Below are positions 50,211 to 59,102 of a stretch of 64,000 bases of DNA, in pieces (positions within the stretch are counted from its first letter, which is position 1; each line of letters begins with the position of its first letter). Both the position numbers and the translations under genes were made by a program. The notes under the pieces were generated by a model that worked only from the letters and a program-made list of their open reading frames with translations, was not told where the DNA came from and did not search any database. The DNA is from Gemmobacter sp. (GTDB lineage: Bacteria; Pseudomonadota; Alphaproteobacteria; Rhodobacterales; Rhodobacteraceae), in assembly GCF_034676705.1 (NCBI RefSeq), contig NZ_JAUCBS010000013.1, forward strand, positions 2,212,501-2,276,500, given 5' to 3'.

Positions 50211-51659
50211 ATGGCAATGGGGGTGGACATGGGCGGATTGACGGATCTGGGCGCAGCCGAGCTGCTGTCGGCACTGGCCACGCGCCGCACCTCGGCAACC
50301 GAGGTGATGGCCGCCGTCCTTGACCGCATCGCCGCCGTCAACGGCCCGGTCAATGCCATCGTCGCCCTGCGCGACCGCGACGCCCTGATGGCCGAGGCGG
50401 CGGCCGCCGACACCGTGCCGCAGGACCGGCGCGGCCCGCTGCATGGCCTGCCGATGGCGGTCAAGGATCTGGCCGGGGTCAGGGGGATACGCTCCACCTG
50501 GGGATCGCCGATCCTGGCCGACAACGTGCCCGACAAGGATGACATGCTGCCGCGCCGCCTGCGTGCCGCCGGCGCGATCCTGATCGGCAAGACCAACACG
50601 CCGGAATTCGGCCTGGGCTCGCAATCCTTCAACCCGATCTATGGCGCGACGGCCACCCCCTTTGACCTGTCGCGCACCGCCGGCGGATCGTCGGGCGGGG
50701 CCGCGGCGGCGCTGGCGGCGCGCATGCTGCCGCTGGCCGACGGATCGGACATGATGGGCAGCTTGCGCAACCCGGCCGGGTTCTGCAACGTCTACGGCTT
50801 TCGCCCCACCTGGGGCCGGGTGCCGACCGACCCGGTCGGCGACACCTTCCTGCACCAGCTGGCCACCGACGGCCCGATGGCGCGCAATGTCGCCGATCTG
50901 GCCCTGCTGCTGCAAGTGCTGGCCGAACCCGACCCCCGCCTGCCCCATGGCCGCCCGAACCAGGCCTTTGCCACTGGCCTCGACACCGACCCTCGCGGCC
51001 TGCGCATCGGCTGGCTGGGCGACTGGGGCGGCGCCTATGCCACCGAACCGGGGATCCTCGACCTGTGCCAATCCGCCCTTGCGACATTCGCCGACATGGG
51101 CTGCACGGTGGCCCCCGTCGCCCCGCCCTACCCGGCCGAGAAAATCTGGCACGCCTGGATCACCTTGCGCAGCTGGGCGGTGGCGGCAAAACTCGGGCCC
51201 TGGCACGCCAATCCGAAAACCCGCGCCCTGCTGAAACCCGAGGCGATCTGGGAAATCGAACGCGGCCTTGCACTGTCCGCCATGGAGGTGCATCGCGCCT
51301 CGGTCCTGCGGTCGGAATGGAACACCATCGCCGCCGGGTTGTTCGACCAGTTCGACGTGCTGGCCCTGCCGGTCGCGCAGGTCTGGCCCTTTGCCAAGGA
51401 TACGCCCTGGCCAAAATCCATCGGCGCCACCCCGATGGATACCTACCACCGCTGGATGGAGGTTGTGGTGCCCGCCAGCCTGATCGGCCTGCCCACCCTT
51501 GCCGCGCCAGCGGGCTTTGGCGCGGACGGCCTGCCGATGGGGCTGCAACTGATCGGCCCGCGCGGTCAGGATCACCGCGTGCTGCAACTGGGCCAGTCCT
51601 GGCACCGCGCCACCGACTGGCCGGGCCGCCGCCCGCCTGATCTGCCCCTTTCGCTCTGA
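50211..51659 (+). CDS. amidase (amidase signature family)
   Basis: 482 aa. Ser-cisSer-Lys amidohydrolase: Lys85 (GLPMAVKDLAG), cis-Ser160 (TAGGSSGGAAAALAA) and nucleophile Ser184 (DMMGSLRNPAGFC), at the standard spacings. Such enzymes hydrolyse amides including small aliphatic or aryl amides; GatA is excluded by neighbours and divergence. Three ATGs lie close together (50211, 50217, 50229); the last follows GGGGGTGG and may be the true start. The gene follows the SulP gene by 15 bp and may share its transcript. Confidence 0.88.
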   Translation: MAMGVDMGGLTDLGAAELLSALATRRTSATEVMAAVLDRIAAVNGPVNAIVALRDRDALMAEAAAADTVPQDRRGPLHGLPMAVKDLAGVRGIRSTWGSPILADNVPDKDDMLPRRLRAAGAILIGKTNTPEFGLGSQSFNPIYGATATPFDLSRTAGGSSGGAAAALAARMLPLADGSDMMGSLRNPAGFCNVYGFRPTWGRVPTDPVGDTFLHQLATDGPMARNVADLALLLQVLAEPDPRLPHGRPNQAFATGLDTDPRGLRIGWLGDWGGAYATEPGILDLCQSALATFADMGCTVAPVAPPYPAEKIWHAWITLRSWAVAAKLGPWHANPKTRALLKPEAIWEIERGLALSAMEVHRASVLRSEWNTIAAGLFDQFDVLALPVAQVWPFAKDTPWPKSIGATPMDTYHRWMEVVVPASLIGLPTLAAPAGFGADGLPMGLQLIGPRGQDHRVLQLGQSWHRATDWPGRRPPDLPLSL

Positions 51660-51662
51660 TCC

Positions 51663-51717
51663 AAATATCCTCGGGGGTGAATTGGCGCTTGCGCCAAGAG
51701 GGGGCAGAAGGCCCCCT
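51663..51717 (+). terminator. AAATATCCTCGGGGG element and hairpins between convergent genes
   Basis: AAATATCCTCGGGGG (51663-51677), one copy of the recurring intergenic element, then TTGGCGC / GCGCCAA (51682-51688 and 51691-51697) and GGGGG / CCCCC (51700-51704 and 51712-51716) followed by TT. It sits between the amidase stop and the convergent hydrolase, so it likely terminates transcription from both sides. Confidence 0.55.
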
Positions 51718-51719
51718 TG

Positions 51720-52514
51720 CTACCCCAGCACCCCCGCCTGCCGGAACGCCGCCCGCGCCATGGCGCCAAGCGCCGCCTCGGCATCCACCGTCATCGGGAA
51801 CCCGGCGGTGAACATCGACAGGCAGGCCGTCCCCGCCGGCCCGCGCAGGAAGCCCGCATCATTGGCCACCCCGGCCAAAGTGCCGGTCTTGGACCCCCAG
51901 TCGCTGCCTGCCGGCAGGAACCGCGCCAGCCGCCGGTCGTTCTGCTGCCCGCGCAACAGCTCCAACATCGCCGCGCAGGACGGCCCCGAGGCTGCGCGCC
52001 CCGACACGATGGCCCACAGCAGCCGGTCATAATCGGCGGCCGTGGCCATGTTTTCCACCTCGCCCTCCAGCGCCAGGCGGCCATACATCTTGCGCCCCAG
52101 CACCGATCCGGCCATGCCCAGCCGCTGCATGGTGGCATTGACCGCCGCAATCCCCGCCATCTCGATCAGCAGGTTGGTCGCCGTATTGTCGCTGATCGCC
52201 ATCATCAGATACAGCAGGTCGCGCAGGCGCAGCGTGTATCCCGGCGCCAGCCAGTGCATCACGCCGCTGCCCTTGGCCATCTGGTCGGCCGTCACGGTGA
52301 CCGGCTGGTCCAGGTCCAGCCTCCCCGCCTCGACGGCGCGGAAGATCTCCAGCATGATGGCGATCTTGACGACGCTGGCGGATACGAACCGCTCGTCCCC
52401 CCGGTGGCTGTACAGCACGTTGCCGTCCAGCGACAGCACAAGGCCCACGCGGGCGCCGCCGGATTCGGCCTGGCGGATGGTATCTGCAAGCGATGCGTCG
52501 GCGGCAAAGGTCAT
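51720..52514 (-). CDS. class A beta-lactamase-like serine hydrolase
   Basis: 264 aa with the three penicillin-binding motifs: SxxK as Ser47-VVK50, SDN in LMMAISDNTATNLLIEMAG and KTG in WGSKTGTLAGVANDAG. The omega-loop segment GRLALEGEVENMATAADY lacks the ExxLN glutamate motif of true class A beta-lactamases. ATG 52514 (MTFAADASLADTIRQ) follows GGGAGGAGCCGCC. No signal peptide is present, unlike typical periplasmic enzymes, so substrate and location are open: a cytosolic esterase or peptidase is as likely as a lactamase. Confidence 0.78.
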   Translation of the reverse strand: MTFAADASLADTIRQAESGGARVGLVLSLDGNVLYSHRGDERFVSASVVKIAIMLEIFRAVEAGRLDLDQPVTVTADQMAKGSGVMHWLAPGYTLRLRDLLYLMMAISDNTATNLLIEMAGIAAVNATMQRLGMAGSVLGRKMYGRLALEGEVENMATAADYDRLLWAIVSGRAASGPSCAAMLELLRGQQNDRRLARFLPAGSDWGSKTGTLAGVANDAGFLRGPAGTACLSMFTAGFPMTVDAEAALGAMARAAFRQAGVLG

Positions 52515-52576
52515 GGCGGCTCCTCCCGGGTATCGGGGCAGCCTAGGCGGCCCCGACGGGGCGCGCAACCCGTGGT

Positions 52577-53164
52577 CTACAGCTGAACCGCCGTGCGGTC
52601 GCCCGCCGCAAAGCGGCGCAGGACGGCCGGATACAACCGATGTTCCTGCACCAGCACCCGCGCGGCCAGCGTATCGGCGGTGTCGCCTGCCAGCACCGGC
52701 ACGCGGGCCTGCCCCAGGATCGGGCCATCGTCCAGCACCGCCGTCACCTCATGCACGGTGCAGCCGGCTTCGGTATCGCCGGCCTCCAGCGCGCGCTGGT
52801 GGGTGTGCAGGCCGGGGTATTTCGGCAAAAGCGACGGGTGGATGTTCAGCATCCGCCCTTCGAACCGCTGCACGAAGGCGGGTGTCAGCACCCGCATGAA
52901 GCCGGCAAGGCACAGGATGTCGGGCTCTGCCGCCTCGATGTGTTTCAAAAGCGCCGCTTCGAACCCCGGGCGGTCGCCCTTGAAATCCCGATGGCTGACG
53001 GCGGCCACCGGCACGCCAAAGGCGCGGGCCTTGTCCAGCCCGCTGGCCGCGGGATCGTTCGAGGCGACCAGAACCGCCCGCGCCGGATGATCGCCCGTCA
53101 TGCTCTCGACCAGGCGGACCATGTTCGATCCGCCGCCCGAGATCAGGATGGCAACCCGTTTCAC
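52577..53164 (-). CDS. purN: phosphoribosylglycinamide formyltransferase
   Basis: 195 aa. Transfers formyl from 10-formyl-THF to GAR in purine synthesis. It starts at GTG 53164 (VKRVAILISGGGSNM), overlapping the purM stop as GTGA, so the two are coupled. Seen: phosphate loop ISGGGSNM, CLAGFMRVLTPAFV, and the catalytic Asn-His region NIHPSLLPKYPGLHTHQRAL with the later Asp in HEVTAVLDDGPILGQ. It is full length. Confidence 0.96.
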   Translation of the reverse strand: MKRVAILISGGGSNMVRLVESMTGDHPARAVLVASNDPAASGLDKARAFGVPVAAVSHRDFKGDRPGFEAALLKHIEAAEPDILCLAGFMRVLTPAFVQRFEGRMLNIHPSLLPKYPGLHTHQRALEAGDTEAGCTVHEVTAVLDDGPILGQARVPVLAGDTADTLAARVLVQEHRLYPAVLRRFAAGDRTAVQL

Positions 53165-54219
53165 AGCAGCTTGCCGGAATAGATCACGCCTTCGCCCGGC
53201 ACGATGGTGCCCAGCCGCGTCACGCTTTCGCCAAGGCCGGTCAGCAGCGCCGCCACCGCGTCTGCGCGGTCGGGCGCCACCACCAGCATCATGCCGATGC
53301 CGCAGTTGAAGGTTTTCAGCAGTTCGGGTTCCGACATGTTGGCCGTGCTCGCCAGCCAGCGGAACACCGGCGGCAACTCCCAGCTCGACAGGTCGATGGC
53401 GCAGGCCAGCCCTTCGGGCAGCACGCGCGGCGGGTTTTCGGTGATGCCGCCGCCCGTGATATGCGCCAGCCCATGCACCCCGCCCGCCCGGATCGCGGCA
53501 AGGGCCTGTTTCACATACAGCCGCGTCGGCGCCAGCAGCGCCGCGCCCAGCGACCCGTCCGAGAACGGCGACGCCGCATCCCAGCCCAGCCCCGACAGCT
53601 CCACCACCTTGCGCACGAAGCTGTAGCCGTTGGAATGGACACCGTTCGACGCCAGCCCCAGCAGCACATCGCCCTCGGCCACGCCGGCGGGCAGGTCGCT
53701 GCCACGCTCCATCGCGCCCACCGCAAAGCCCGCCAGGTCGAAATCGCCGCCATGATACATGCCGGGCATTTCCGCCGTCTCGCCCCCCACCAGCGCGCAG
53801 CCGCTGGCCTCGCAACCGGCGGCGATGCCGGTGACGATGCGGGTGGCCTGATCGACATCCAGCTTGCCGGTGGCAAAATAGTCCAGGAAGAACAGCGGCT
53901 CTGCCCCCTGGCAGACCAGATCGTTGACGCACATCGCCACCAGATCGACACCGATCGTATCGACATTGCCGGTGTCGATGGCGATGCGCAGCTTGGTGCC
54001 CACGCCATCGGTGGCCGCCACCAGGATCGGGTCGGTGTAGCCTGCGCCTTTCAGGTCGAACAGCGCGCCAAAGCCGCCCAGCCCCCCCATCACGCCCGGC
54101 CGAGCGGTGCGTTTCGCCGCCGGCTTGATACGGTCCACCAGCGCATTGCCCGCGTCGATATCGACGCCTGCATCGGCATAGGTCAGGCCGTTGTGTCCGA
54201 TGCTGTCTTTGCTGGTCAT
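53161..54219 (-). CDS. purM: phosphoribosylaminoimidazole (AIR) synthetase
   Basis: 352 aa. ATP-dependent cyclisation of FGAM to AIR. Markers: DIDAGNALVDRIKPAAKRTA, FGALFDLKGAGYTDPILVAA, the DGVGTKLRIAID metal/ATP strand, CVNDLVCQGAEPLFFLDYFA and the C-terminal GGGITENPPRVLP. ATG 54219 has TGGAGAG upstream; the longer frame by 5 residues is less likely. It heads the purM-purN pair, and the divergent ppx promoter lies 150 bp away. Confidence 0.97.
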   Translation of the reverse strand: MTSKDSIGHNGLTYADAGVDIDAGNALVDRIKPAAKRTARPGVMGGLGGFGALFDLKGAGYTDPILVAATDGVGTKLRIAIDTGNVDTIGVDLVAMCVNDLVCQGAEPLFFLDYFATGKLDVDQATRIVTGIAAGCEASGCALVGGETAEMPGMYHGGDFDLAGFAVGAMERGSDLPAGVAEGDVLLGLASNGVHSNGYSFVRKVVELSGLGWDAASPFSDGSLGAALLAPTRLYVKQALAAIRAGGVHGLAHITGGGITENPPRVLPEGLACAIDLSSWELPPVFRWLASTANMSEPELLKTFNCGIGMMLVVAPDRADAVAALLTGLGESVTRLGTIVPGEGVIYSGKLL

Positions 54220-54369
54220 GGCGCTCTCCATCAAGGGGTTGGCACGCGCGCCTTAGCCCATCATGCGCGCCCGCGCAACGCGGGCTGTGCGCCATGGCCC
54301 GCGCGCCGACCCTTGCGCCAGCGGGTTCGGGGGGTTACCTTGGCCGCAACCAGATATCGGAGGGCGGAA

Positions 54370-55515
54370 ATGACGCCCCAGCGTCCCCAGGGTGCGGACG
54401 CGTTCCCGAATGAACGGGCAGCGCCAGGGGGCGGTGCCCGGCCGGTCGAATCGTCCGGCACCCGCAAGTCGGCCGAGCCGGCGCCGCTCTATGCGGCGCT
54501 GGACCTTGGCACCAACAGTTGCAGGATGCTGATCGCCCGTCCCCGGGCCGGTCAGTTTCATGTCGTCGACAGCTTCTCCAAGACGGTGCAGCTGGGGATC
54601 GGGCTGGAAAGCTCGGGCCGGTTGTCGCGCGCGTCCATGGGGCGCACGGTGCAGGCGCTGCGCATCTGCCAGAAAAAGCTGGAAACGCATGGCGTCAACC
54701 GCATGCGGCTGGTCGCGACCGAGGCCTGCCGGCGCGCCAGCAACTCGCGCGATTTCATGCGCGCGATCCGGCGGGAAACCGGCCTGACGCTGGAAATCAT
54801 CCCGCCCGAGGAAGAGGCGCGGCTGGCCGTCGTGTCCTGCGCGCCGCTGGTGCAGCCGCGCACCGAACAGCTGCTGGTGGTGGATATCGGCGGCGGGTCC
54901 ACCGAACTGGTCTGGCTGGACCTGACGGCGGTGCCCGCGGACGACCGCCCCATGGCGCTGATGCGCTTTCATGCCGGGTTCAAGACCCATGGCGACGGGC
55001 CGCAGGCGCGGGTCGTCGACTGGATCTCGGTCCCGCTGGGGGTGGCGACGCTGCGCGAACAGTTCGGCGATGTGGAAAGCGATTCCGCCCGCTTTGCCCT
55101 GATGAGCTGGTATTTCGAAGAACAGCTGTCCAGCTTTTCGCCCTACAATTCCGACAACCCGCGCGAGGGGTTCCAGATCATCGGCACCAGCGGCACCATC
55201 ACCACGGTGGCCGCCAGCTTTCTGGGCCTGCGCCGCTATGACCGCACCAAGGTCGACGGGCTGACCATGACCTCGGGGCAGATCGACACGGTGATCCAGG
55301 ATTACCTGTCGCTGGGCCCCGAAGGCCGCCGCACCGATCCGCGCATCGGGCGCGACCGCCACGCCCTGATCATGTCGGGCGCGGCCATCCTTCAGGCCCT
55401 CATGCGCTGCTGGCCGACCGACCGGCTGTCGGTCGCCGACCGCGGCCTGCGCGAGGGATTGCTTTACGCACAGATGAACGCCGATGGCGTTCTTGGAGAC
55501 GGGCCGTACAAATGA
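54370..55515 (+). CDS. ppx: exopolyphosphatase / Ppx-GppA phosphatase
   Basis: 381 aa. Member of the ASKHA-fold Ppx/GppA family that degrades polyphosphate and/or pppGpp. Phosphate-binding motifs: LYAALDLGTNSCRMLIARPR, LLVVDIGGGSTELVWLDL and IIGTSGTITTVAASF. The N-terminal ~40 residues (RPQGADAFPNERAAPGGGAR) are an extra disordered lead. The C-terminal HD-like domain of long Ppx is absent, typical of alphaproteobacterial short forms. ATG 54370 follows GGAGGGCGGAA. The rlmE start overlaps its stop by 4 bp. Confidence 0.93.
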   Translation: MTPQRPQGADAFPNERAAPGGGARPVESSGTRKSAEPAPLYAALDLGTNSCRMLIARPRAGQFHVVDSFSKTVQLGIGLESSGRLSRASMGRTVQALRICQKKLETHGVNRMRLVATEACRRASNSRDFMRAIRRETGLTLEIIPPEEEARLAVVSCAPLVQPRTEQLLVVDIGGGSTELVWLDLTAVPADDRPMALMRFHAGFKTHGDGPQARVVDWISVPLGVATLREQFGDVESDSARFALMSWYFEEQLSSFSPYNSDNPREGFQIIGTSGTITTVAASFLGLRRYDRTKVDGLTMTSGQIDTVIQDYLSLGPEGRRTDPRIGRDRHALIMSGAAILQALMRCWPTDRLSVADRGLREGLLYAQMNADGVLGDGPYK

Positions 55516-56237
55516 CAGAGAAAAACACTTCCGGCCGTGGCCAGCGCGACCTGCGCGTGCGCGTCAAGACCGCCAAGGGGCGCAAGCTGTCGTCCACGCT
55601 GTGGCTGGAACGGCAGCTGAACGACCCCTATGTCCAGCGCGCCCGCAAGGAGGGCTTTCGCGGCCGCGCGGCCTTCAAGATCATGGAACTGGACGACCGC
55701 TACGGGTTTCTGAAACCCGGTTGCCGCGTGGTGGATCTGGGCTGCGCGCCCGGCGGCTGGTGCCAGGTGGCGGTGCCGCGCATCAACGCGCTGGGGGAAC
55801 GCAAGGGCAAGCCCATGGGCCGCATCATCGGCGTCGACCTGCAAGAGGTGGAACCGATTGCCGGGGTGGAACTGCACCAGCTGGATTTCATGTCCGACGA
55901 AGCGGATGCCCTGGTCAAGGGCTGGCTGGGCGGCAAGGCCGATGTGGTGATGTCCGACATGGCCGCCGCCGCATCGGGCAACCGCCAGGTCGACCACCTG
56001 CGCATCATCTCGCTGTGCGAGGCGGCGGCCGAATTCGCCTTTGACGTGCTGGAGGACGGCGGCACCTTCGTGGCCAAGGTGCTGGCCGGCGGGGCGGAAA
56101 ACGAATTGCAGGCGACGCTGAAACGCAATTTCACCAAGGTGGCCAATGTTAAGCCCCCGGCCTCACGGTCGGATTCATCGGAGAAATTCGTGGTGGCGCA
56201 AGGGTTCCGCGGCCGCTGGCAGGACCGCGAAGGCTAG
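55512..56237 (+). CDS. rlmE: 23S rRNA (uridine-2'-O) methyltransferase
   Basis: 241 aa, methylates U2552 of 23S rRNA with SAM. Starts at ATGA overlapping ppx. A basic N-terminus (SGRGQRDLRVRVKTAKGRK) precedes the FtsJ domain: KEGFRGRAAFKIMELDDRY (catalytic Lys), VVDLGCAPGGWCQVA (SAM site), VVMSDMAAAASGN (Asp), FVAKVLAGGAENE (Lys), and RSDSSEKFVVAQGFRG. The ppx-rlmE pairing is common in Rhodobacterales. Confidence 0.96.
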   Translation: MTEKNTSGRGQRDLRVRVKTAKGRKLSSTLWLERQLNDPYVQRARKEGFRGRAAFKIMELDDRYGFLKPGCRVVDLGCAPGGWCQVAVPRINALGERKGKPMGRIIGVDLQEVEPIAGVELHQLDFMSDEADALVKGWLGGKADVVMSDMAAAASGNRQVDHLRIISLCEAAAEFAFDVLEDGGTFVAKVLAGGAENELQATLKRNFTKVANVKPPASRSDSSEKFVVAQGFRGRWQDREG

Positions 56238-56280
56238 GCCCCCCGGGGCCGGCGTCGCAGCGGGGGTTTTGCACCCCCGC

Positions 56281-56320
56281 GCCGTCCGGTGAACCGGACG
56301 GCTTCCCCCGCAGGATATTT
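56281..56320 (+). terminator. hairpin and CCCGCAGGATATTTG element after rlmE
   Basis: GCCGTCCGGT / ACCGGACGGC (56281-56290 and 56293-56302), a 10-bp inverted repeat, followed by CTTCCCCC and the recurring element CCCCGCAGGATATTTGG (56306-56322). Likely the terminator of the ppx-rlmE unit. Confidence 0.6.
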
Positions 56321-56456
56321 GGATCAGAGCGAGAGGAGCGCGCGCGCCGATCACGGGCTTTTCATTTCGCCCGCACCCGTCTAAATCTTGTCCACCGCCC
56401 CGGCGGGCCACAGGGCGCCATGCCCAACGCGGGACACCCCCGCACCCAGAGGACCG

Positions 56457-57614
56457 ATGCAGACCATCACCACGACCGAGGCGCTTGCGGCATTCTGCGA
56501 CCTGGCCAAGGCGCAGCCCTATGTCACCATCGACACCGAATTCCTGCGCGAGCGGACCTATTGGGCCAAGCTGTGCCTGATCCAGCTGGCACTGCCCGGC
56601 AAGGATGGCCCGGCGGTTCTGGTCGACCCGATCGCCGGGCCCGACATGTCGATGGAACCGCTCTATGACCTGATGCGCCACGAGGCGACGGTCAAGGTGT
56701 TCCATGCCGCACGGCAGGATCTGGAGATTTTCTTTGTCGAAGGCGGGGTCTTTCCCAAGCCGCTGTTCGATACCCAGGTCGCCGCCATGGTCTGCGGCTT
56801 TGGCGAACAGGTGGGATACGAGACGCTGGTGAAAAAGATCGCCAAGGCCGATCTGGACAAGACCAGCCGCTTCACCGACTGGTCGCGCCGCCCGCTGACC
56901 AAGGCCCAGTCGGAATACGCGCTGGCCGATGTCACCCATCTGCGGATGATCTACGAAAGCCTGTCGGCCCAGCTGCGCAAATCCGACCGCACCCATTGGG
57001 TCGAGGAAGAGCTGGCCGCGCTGACCGACCCGGCGACCTATACCGTGACCCCGGAAGATGCCTGGATGCGGGTCAAGACGCGCACCACCTCGGGCCGGTT
57101 CCTTGCCGTGGTCAAGGAACTGGCGCGCTTCCGCGAGGATTACGCGCAAAGCCGCAATATCCCGCGCTCGCGCATCTTCAAGGACGACGCGCTGCTGGAA
57201 CTGGCCTCGACCCGGCCCACCAACCTTGAAGAACTGGGCCGCGCGCGGCTTTTGCTGCGCGAGGGGCGCAAGGGCGATATCGCCGACGGGATCCTGGCCG
57301 CTGTCAAGGCCGGCATGGAGATGCGCCCCGAGGACATGCCGAAGCCCGACCTGTCACGCGACCAGTTGCAGGTGAACCCCGCGCTGGCCGATCTGTTGCG
57401 CGTGCTGCTGAAGGCCAAGTCCGAGGACTCGGGCGTTGCCGCCAAGCTGATCGCGCCGACCTCGGATCTGGATGCGATCGCGGCGGGCGACCGCGACCTG
57501 CCGGCGCTGAAAGGCTGGCGGGGCGAGGTGTTCGGCCAGGACGCCCTGCGCCTGTGCAAGGGCGAAATCGCGCTGTCGGCGATTGGCCAGTCGGTGCGGG
57601 TGGTGCGGCTGTAG
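56457..57614 (+). CDS. rnd: ribonuclease D
   Basis: 385 aa. 3'-5' exonuclease for tRNA maturation. DEDDy catalytic residues: Asp/Glu in YVTIDTEFLRE, Asp in VFHAARQDLEIFF, and the YALADVTHLRMIY Tyr/Asp motif. An HRDC domain follows (LAVVKELARFREDYAQSRNI) with a second, weaker helical repeat at the C-terminus. ATG 56457 (MQTITTTEALAAF) is the conserved start; the frame extends to 56388. It is full length and monocistronic. Confidence 0.95.
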   Translation: MQTITTTEALAAFCDLAKAQPYVTIDTEFLRERTYWAKLCLIQLALPGKDGPAVLVDPIAGPDMSMEPLYDLMRHEATVKVFHAARQDLEIFFVEGGVFPKPLFDTQVAAMVCGFGEQVGYETLVKKIAKADLDKTSRFTDWSRRPLTKAQSEYALADVTHLRMIYESLSAQLRKSDRTHWVEEELAALTDPATYTVTPEDAWMRVKTRTTSGRFLAVVKELARFREDYAQSRNIPRSRIFKDDALLELASTRPTNLEELGRARLLLREGRKGDIADGILAAVKAGMEMRPEDMPKPDLSRDQLQVNPALADLLRVLLKAKSEDSGVAAKLIAPTSDLDAIAAGDRDLPALKGWRGEVFGQDALRLCKGEIALSAIGQSVRVVRL

Positions 57615-57651
57615 CCGCGCCGCGCGCCCCTGCCCCCTTTCATCTGTCCGC

Positions 57652-57698
57652 AAATATCCCGGGGGGAGTCGCGGAACGCGACGGGGGGCTGGCCCCCC
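57652..57698. terminator. AAATATCCCGGGGGG element and two hairpins between rnd and ratA
   Basis: AAATATCCCGGGGGG (57652-57666), then GTCGCG-GAA-CGCGAC (57668-57682) and GGGGGG / CCCCCC (57683-57688 and 57693-57698). This is the third-type copy of the recurring intergenic element, placed between convergent genes as a two-sided terminator. Confidence 0.55.
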
Positions 57699-57719
57699 GC
57701 TCCGGCCGTCACACCGCGC

Positions 57720-58175
57720 CTAGCTGGCCGCGTAAAGCACCCGCGCCCTGTCCTCGAACGCGCGCACGATCCGCAGCATCGCTTCGTTGAACACCACGCC
57801 GATCACCTTTTGCAGGATGGCGTTGCGGAATTCGAAATCGACAAAGAATTCCACCTCGCAGCCGCCTTCGGGCCGGTCGCGAAAGGCCCAGGTGGATTTC
57901 ATGTGCCGGAACGGCCCATCCAGATATTCGGTATCCACCGTCATCGCGCCCGGGTCCAGCACCACGCGGCTGCCGAATCTTTCGCGGAATACCTTGAAGC
58001 TGATGATCAGATCGGCCTCCATCACCTCGCGCCCGCCCTCCAGCGGTTTGCGGCTGCGGATGCGGGCGGCGGAATTCCACGGCAGGAACTCGGGATAGCG
58101 TGCCACATCGGCCACCAGATCGTACATCTGGCGGGCGGTATGGGGCAGGCGGCGGGTCTCGTGGTGGGTAGGCAT
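57720..58175 (-). CDS. RatA/COQ10-family START-domain protein
   Basis: 151 aa SRPBCC (START-like) domain. THHETRRLPHTARQMYDLVA, VARYPEFLPWNSAARIRSR and a helical ending (VFNEAMLRIVRAFEDRARVL) match the family of yeast Coq10, Caulobacter CC1736 and E. coli RatA. In alphaproteobacteria a ubiquinone-binding or chaperone role is likely. The ribosome toxin role of RatA is not implied. ATG 58175 is preferred to GTG 58181. It is divergent from hpt, with 74 bp between. Confidence 0.87.
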   Translation of the reverse strand: MPTHHETRRLPHTARQMYDLVADVARYPEFLPWNSAARIRSRKPLEGGREVMEADLIISFKVFRERFGSRVVLDPGAMTVDTEYLDGPFRHMKSTWAFRDRPEGGCEVEFFVDFEFRNAILQKVIGVVFNEAMLRIVRAFEDRARVLYAAS

Positions 58176-58249
58176 CGGCACCGGGTCGGTTGCGGAAGGC
58201 TGCGCCCTGCCCTATGGGGGAAAGCGGGCACGGAAATCAAGGGGCGGCC

Positions 58250-58792
58250 ATGTCGCAGAAGCCTTATGTCATCGACCAGATGATCTCGGCCAAGGCCATC
58301 GCGGCCCGGGTCGAGGCGCTGGCGCGCGAGATCACGGCGCATTTCCACGATACCGACAAGCTGGTGGTGGTGGGCCTGCTGCGCGGGTCGTTCGTGTTCA
58401 TCGCCGATCTGGTGCGCGAGATCGACCTGCCGGTCGAAGTGGATTTCCTCGAGGCGTCGAGCTATGGCGATGCGATGCATTCCAGCCGCGAAGTGCGCAT
58501 CCTCAAGGACTTGCGCGGCGAGATCGGCGGGCGCGACGTGCTGGTGGTCGAGGATATCGTCGATACCGGCTTTACGCTGCACCATGTCAAGAACCTGCTT
58601 TTGTCGCGCGAACCCCGCCGGCTGGAGATTTGCGCCCTGCTGGACAAGCCCAGCCGGCGCGAGGTGGACATGAAGGCCACCTGGACCGGGTTCGAGATCC
58701 CCGACGAATTCGTCGTGGGCTATGGCATCGACTTTGCCCAACGCAACCGCAACCTGCCGTTCATCGGCAAGGTGCGTTTTCTGGAAAGCTGA
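58250..58792 (+). CDS. hpt: hypoxanthine phosphoribosyltransferase
   Basis: 180 aa. Salvages hypoxanthine (and guanine) to nucleotides using PRPP. Markers: LVVVGLLRGSFVFIADLVRE (PPi loop), FLEASSYGDAMHSS (flexible loop), the PRPP motif VLVVEDIVDTGFTLHHV and DEFVVGYGIDFAQRNRNLP near the end. ATG 58250 (MSQKPYVIDQMIS) is chosen; the upstream frame extension is not family-like. Two small downstream genes on the same strand follow closely. Confidence 0.95.
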   Translation: MSQKPYVIDQMISAKAIAARVEALAREITAHFHDTDKLVVVGLLRGSFVFIADLVREIDLPVEVDFLEASSYGDAMHSSREVRILKDLRGEIGGRDVLVVEDIVDTGFTLHHVKNLLLSREPRRLEICALLDKPSRREVDMKATWTGFEIPDEFVVGYGIDFAQRNRNLPFIGKVRFLES

Positions 58793-58798
58793 CCGGCG

Positions 58799-58990
58799 AT
58801 GCCCCTGACCTGGCTGTTGCGCATGGCGAAATGGGCGCGGCGCCCGCCATCGCCCCGGCGGGTGGCGCTGGTGCTGGGCGTGGTCGCCATCTGCCTGCTG
58901 CTGGCAGGGGTGGAATATTTCGTCGGCTGGCCCGACGCGCTGACGCTGAACCCCGGCGGCGCGCCGCGGCTGCGGGTTCCCGCAAACTGA
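58799..58990 (+). CDS. small membrane protein (63 aa)
   Basis: A basic N-terminus (MPLTWLLRMAKWARRPPSPR) followed by one hydrophobic helix (VALVLGVVAICLLLAGVEYF) and a short C-terminal tail, with cytosol-in topology. It starts 6 bp after the hpt stop and ends 112 bp before the cytochrome gene. Similar single-helix proteins are common beside cytochromes, but this one is not recognised. Confidence 0.6.
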   Translation: MPLTWLLRMAKWARRPPSPRRVALVLGVVAICLLLAGVEYFVGWPDALTLNPGGAPRLRVPAN

Positions 58991-59102
58991 CGTGACCCAC
59001 CGCGCGTGGTGCTGGACAGGCCGGGGCGTTTGCAGGCAAAGTCCCGGGCATCGTGCCACCGCTTTGCCCAGCCAGTCCATTGTCCAGCCCGGGAATCCTG
59101 CC

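Noticed and set aside
48984..51605. 873-aa open frame antisense to the SulP and amidase genes
   Set aside because: Same GC artefact; both genes on the plus strand have full family motifs.
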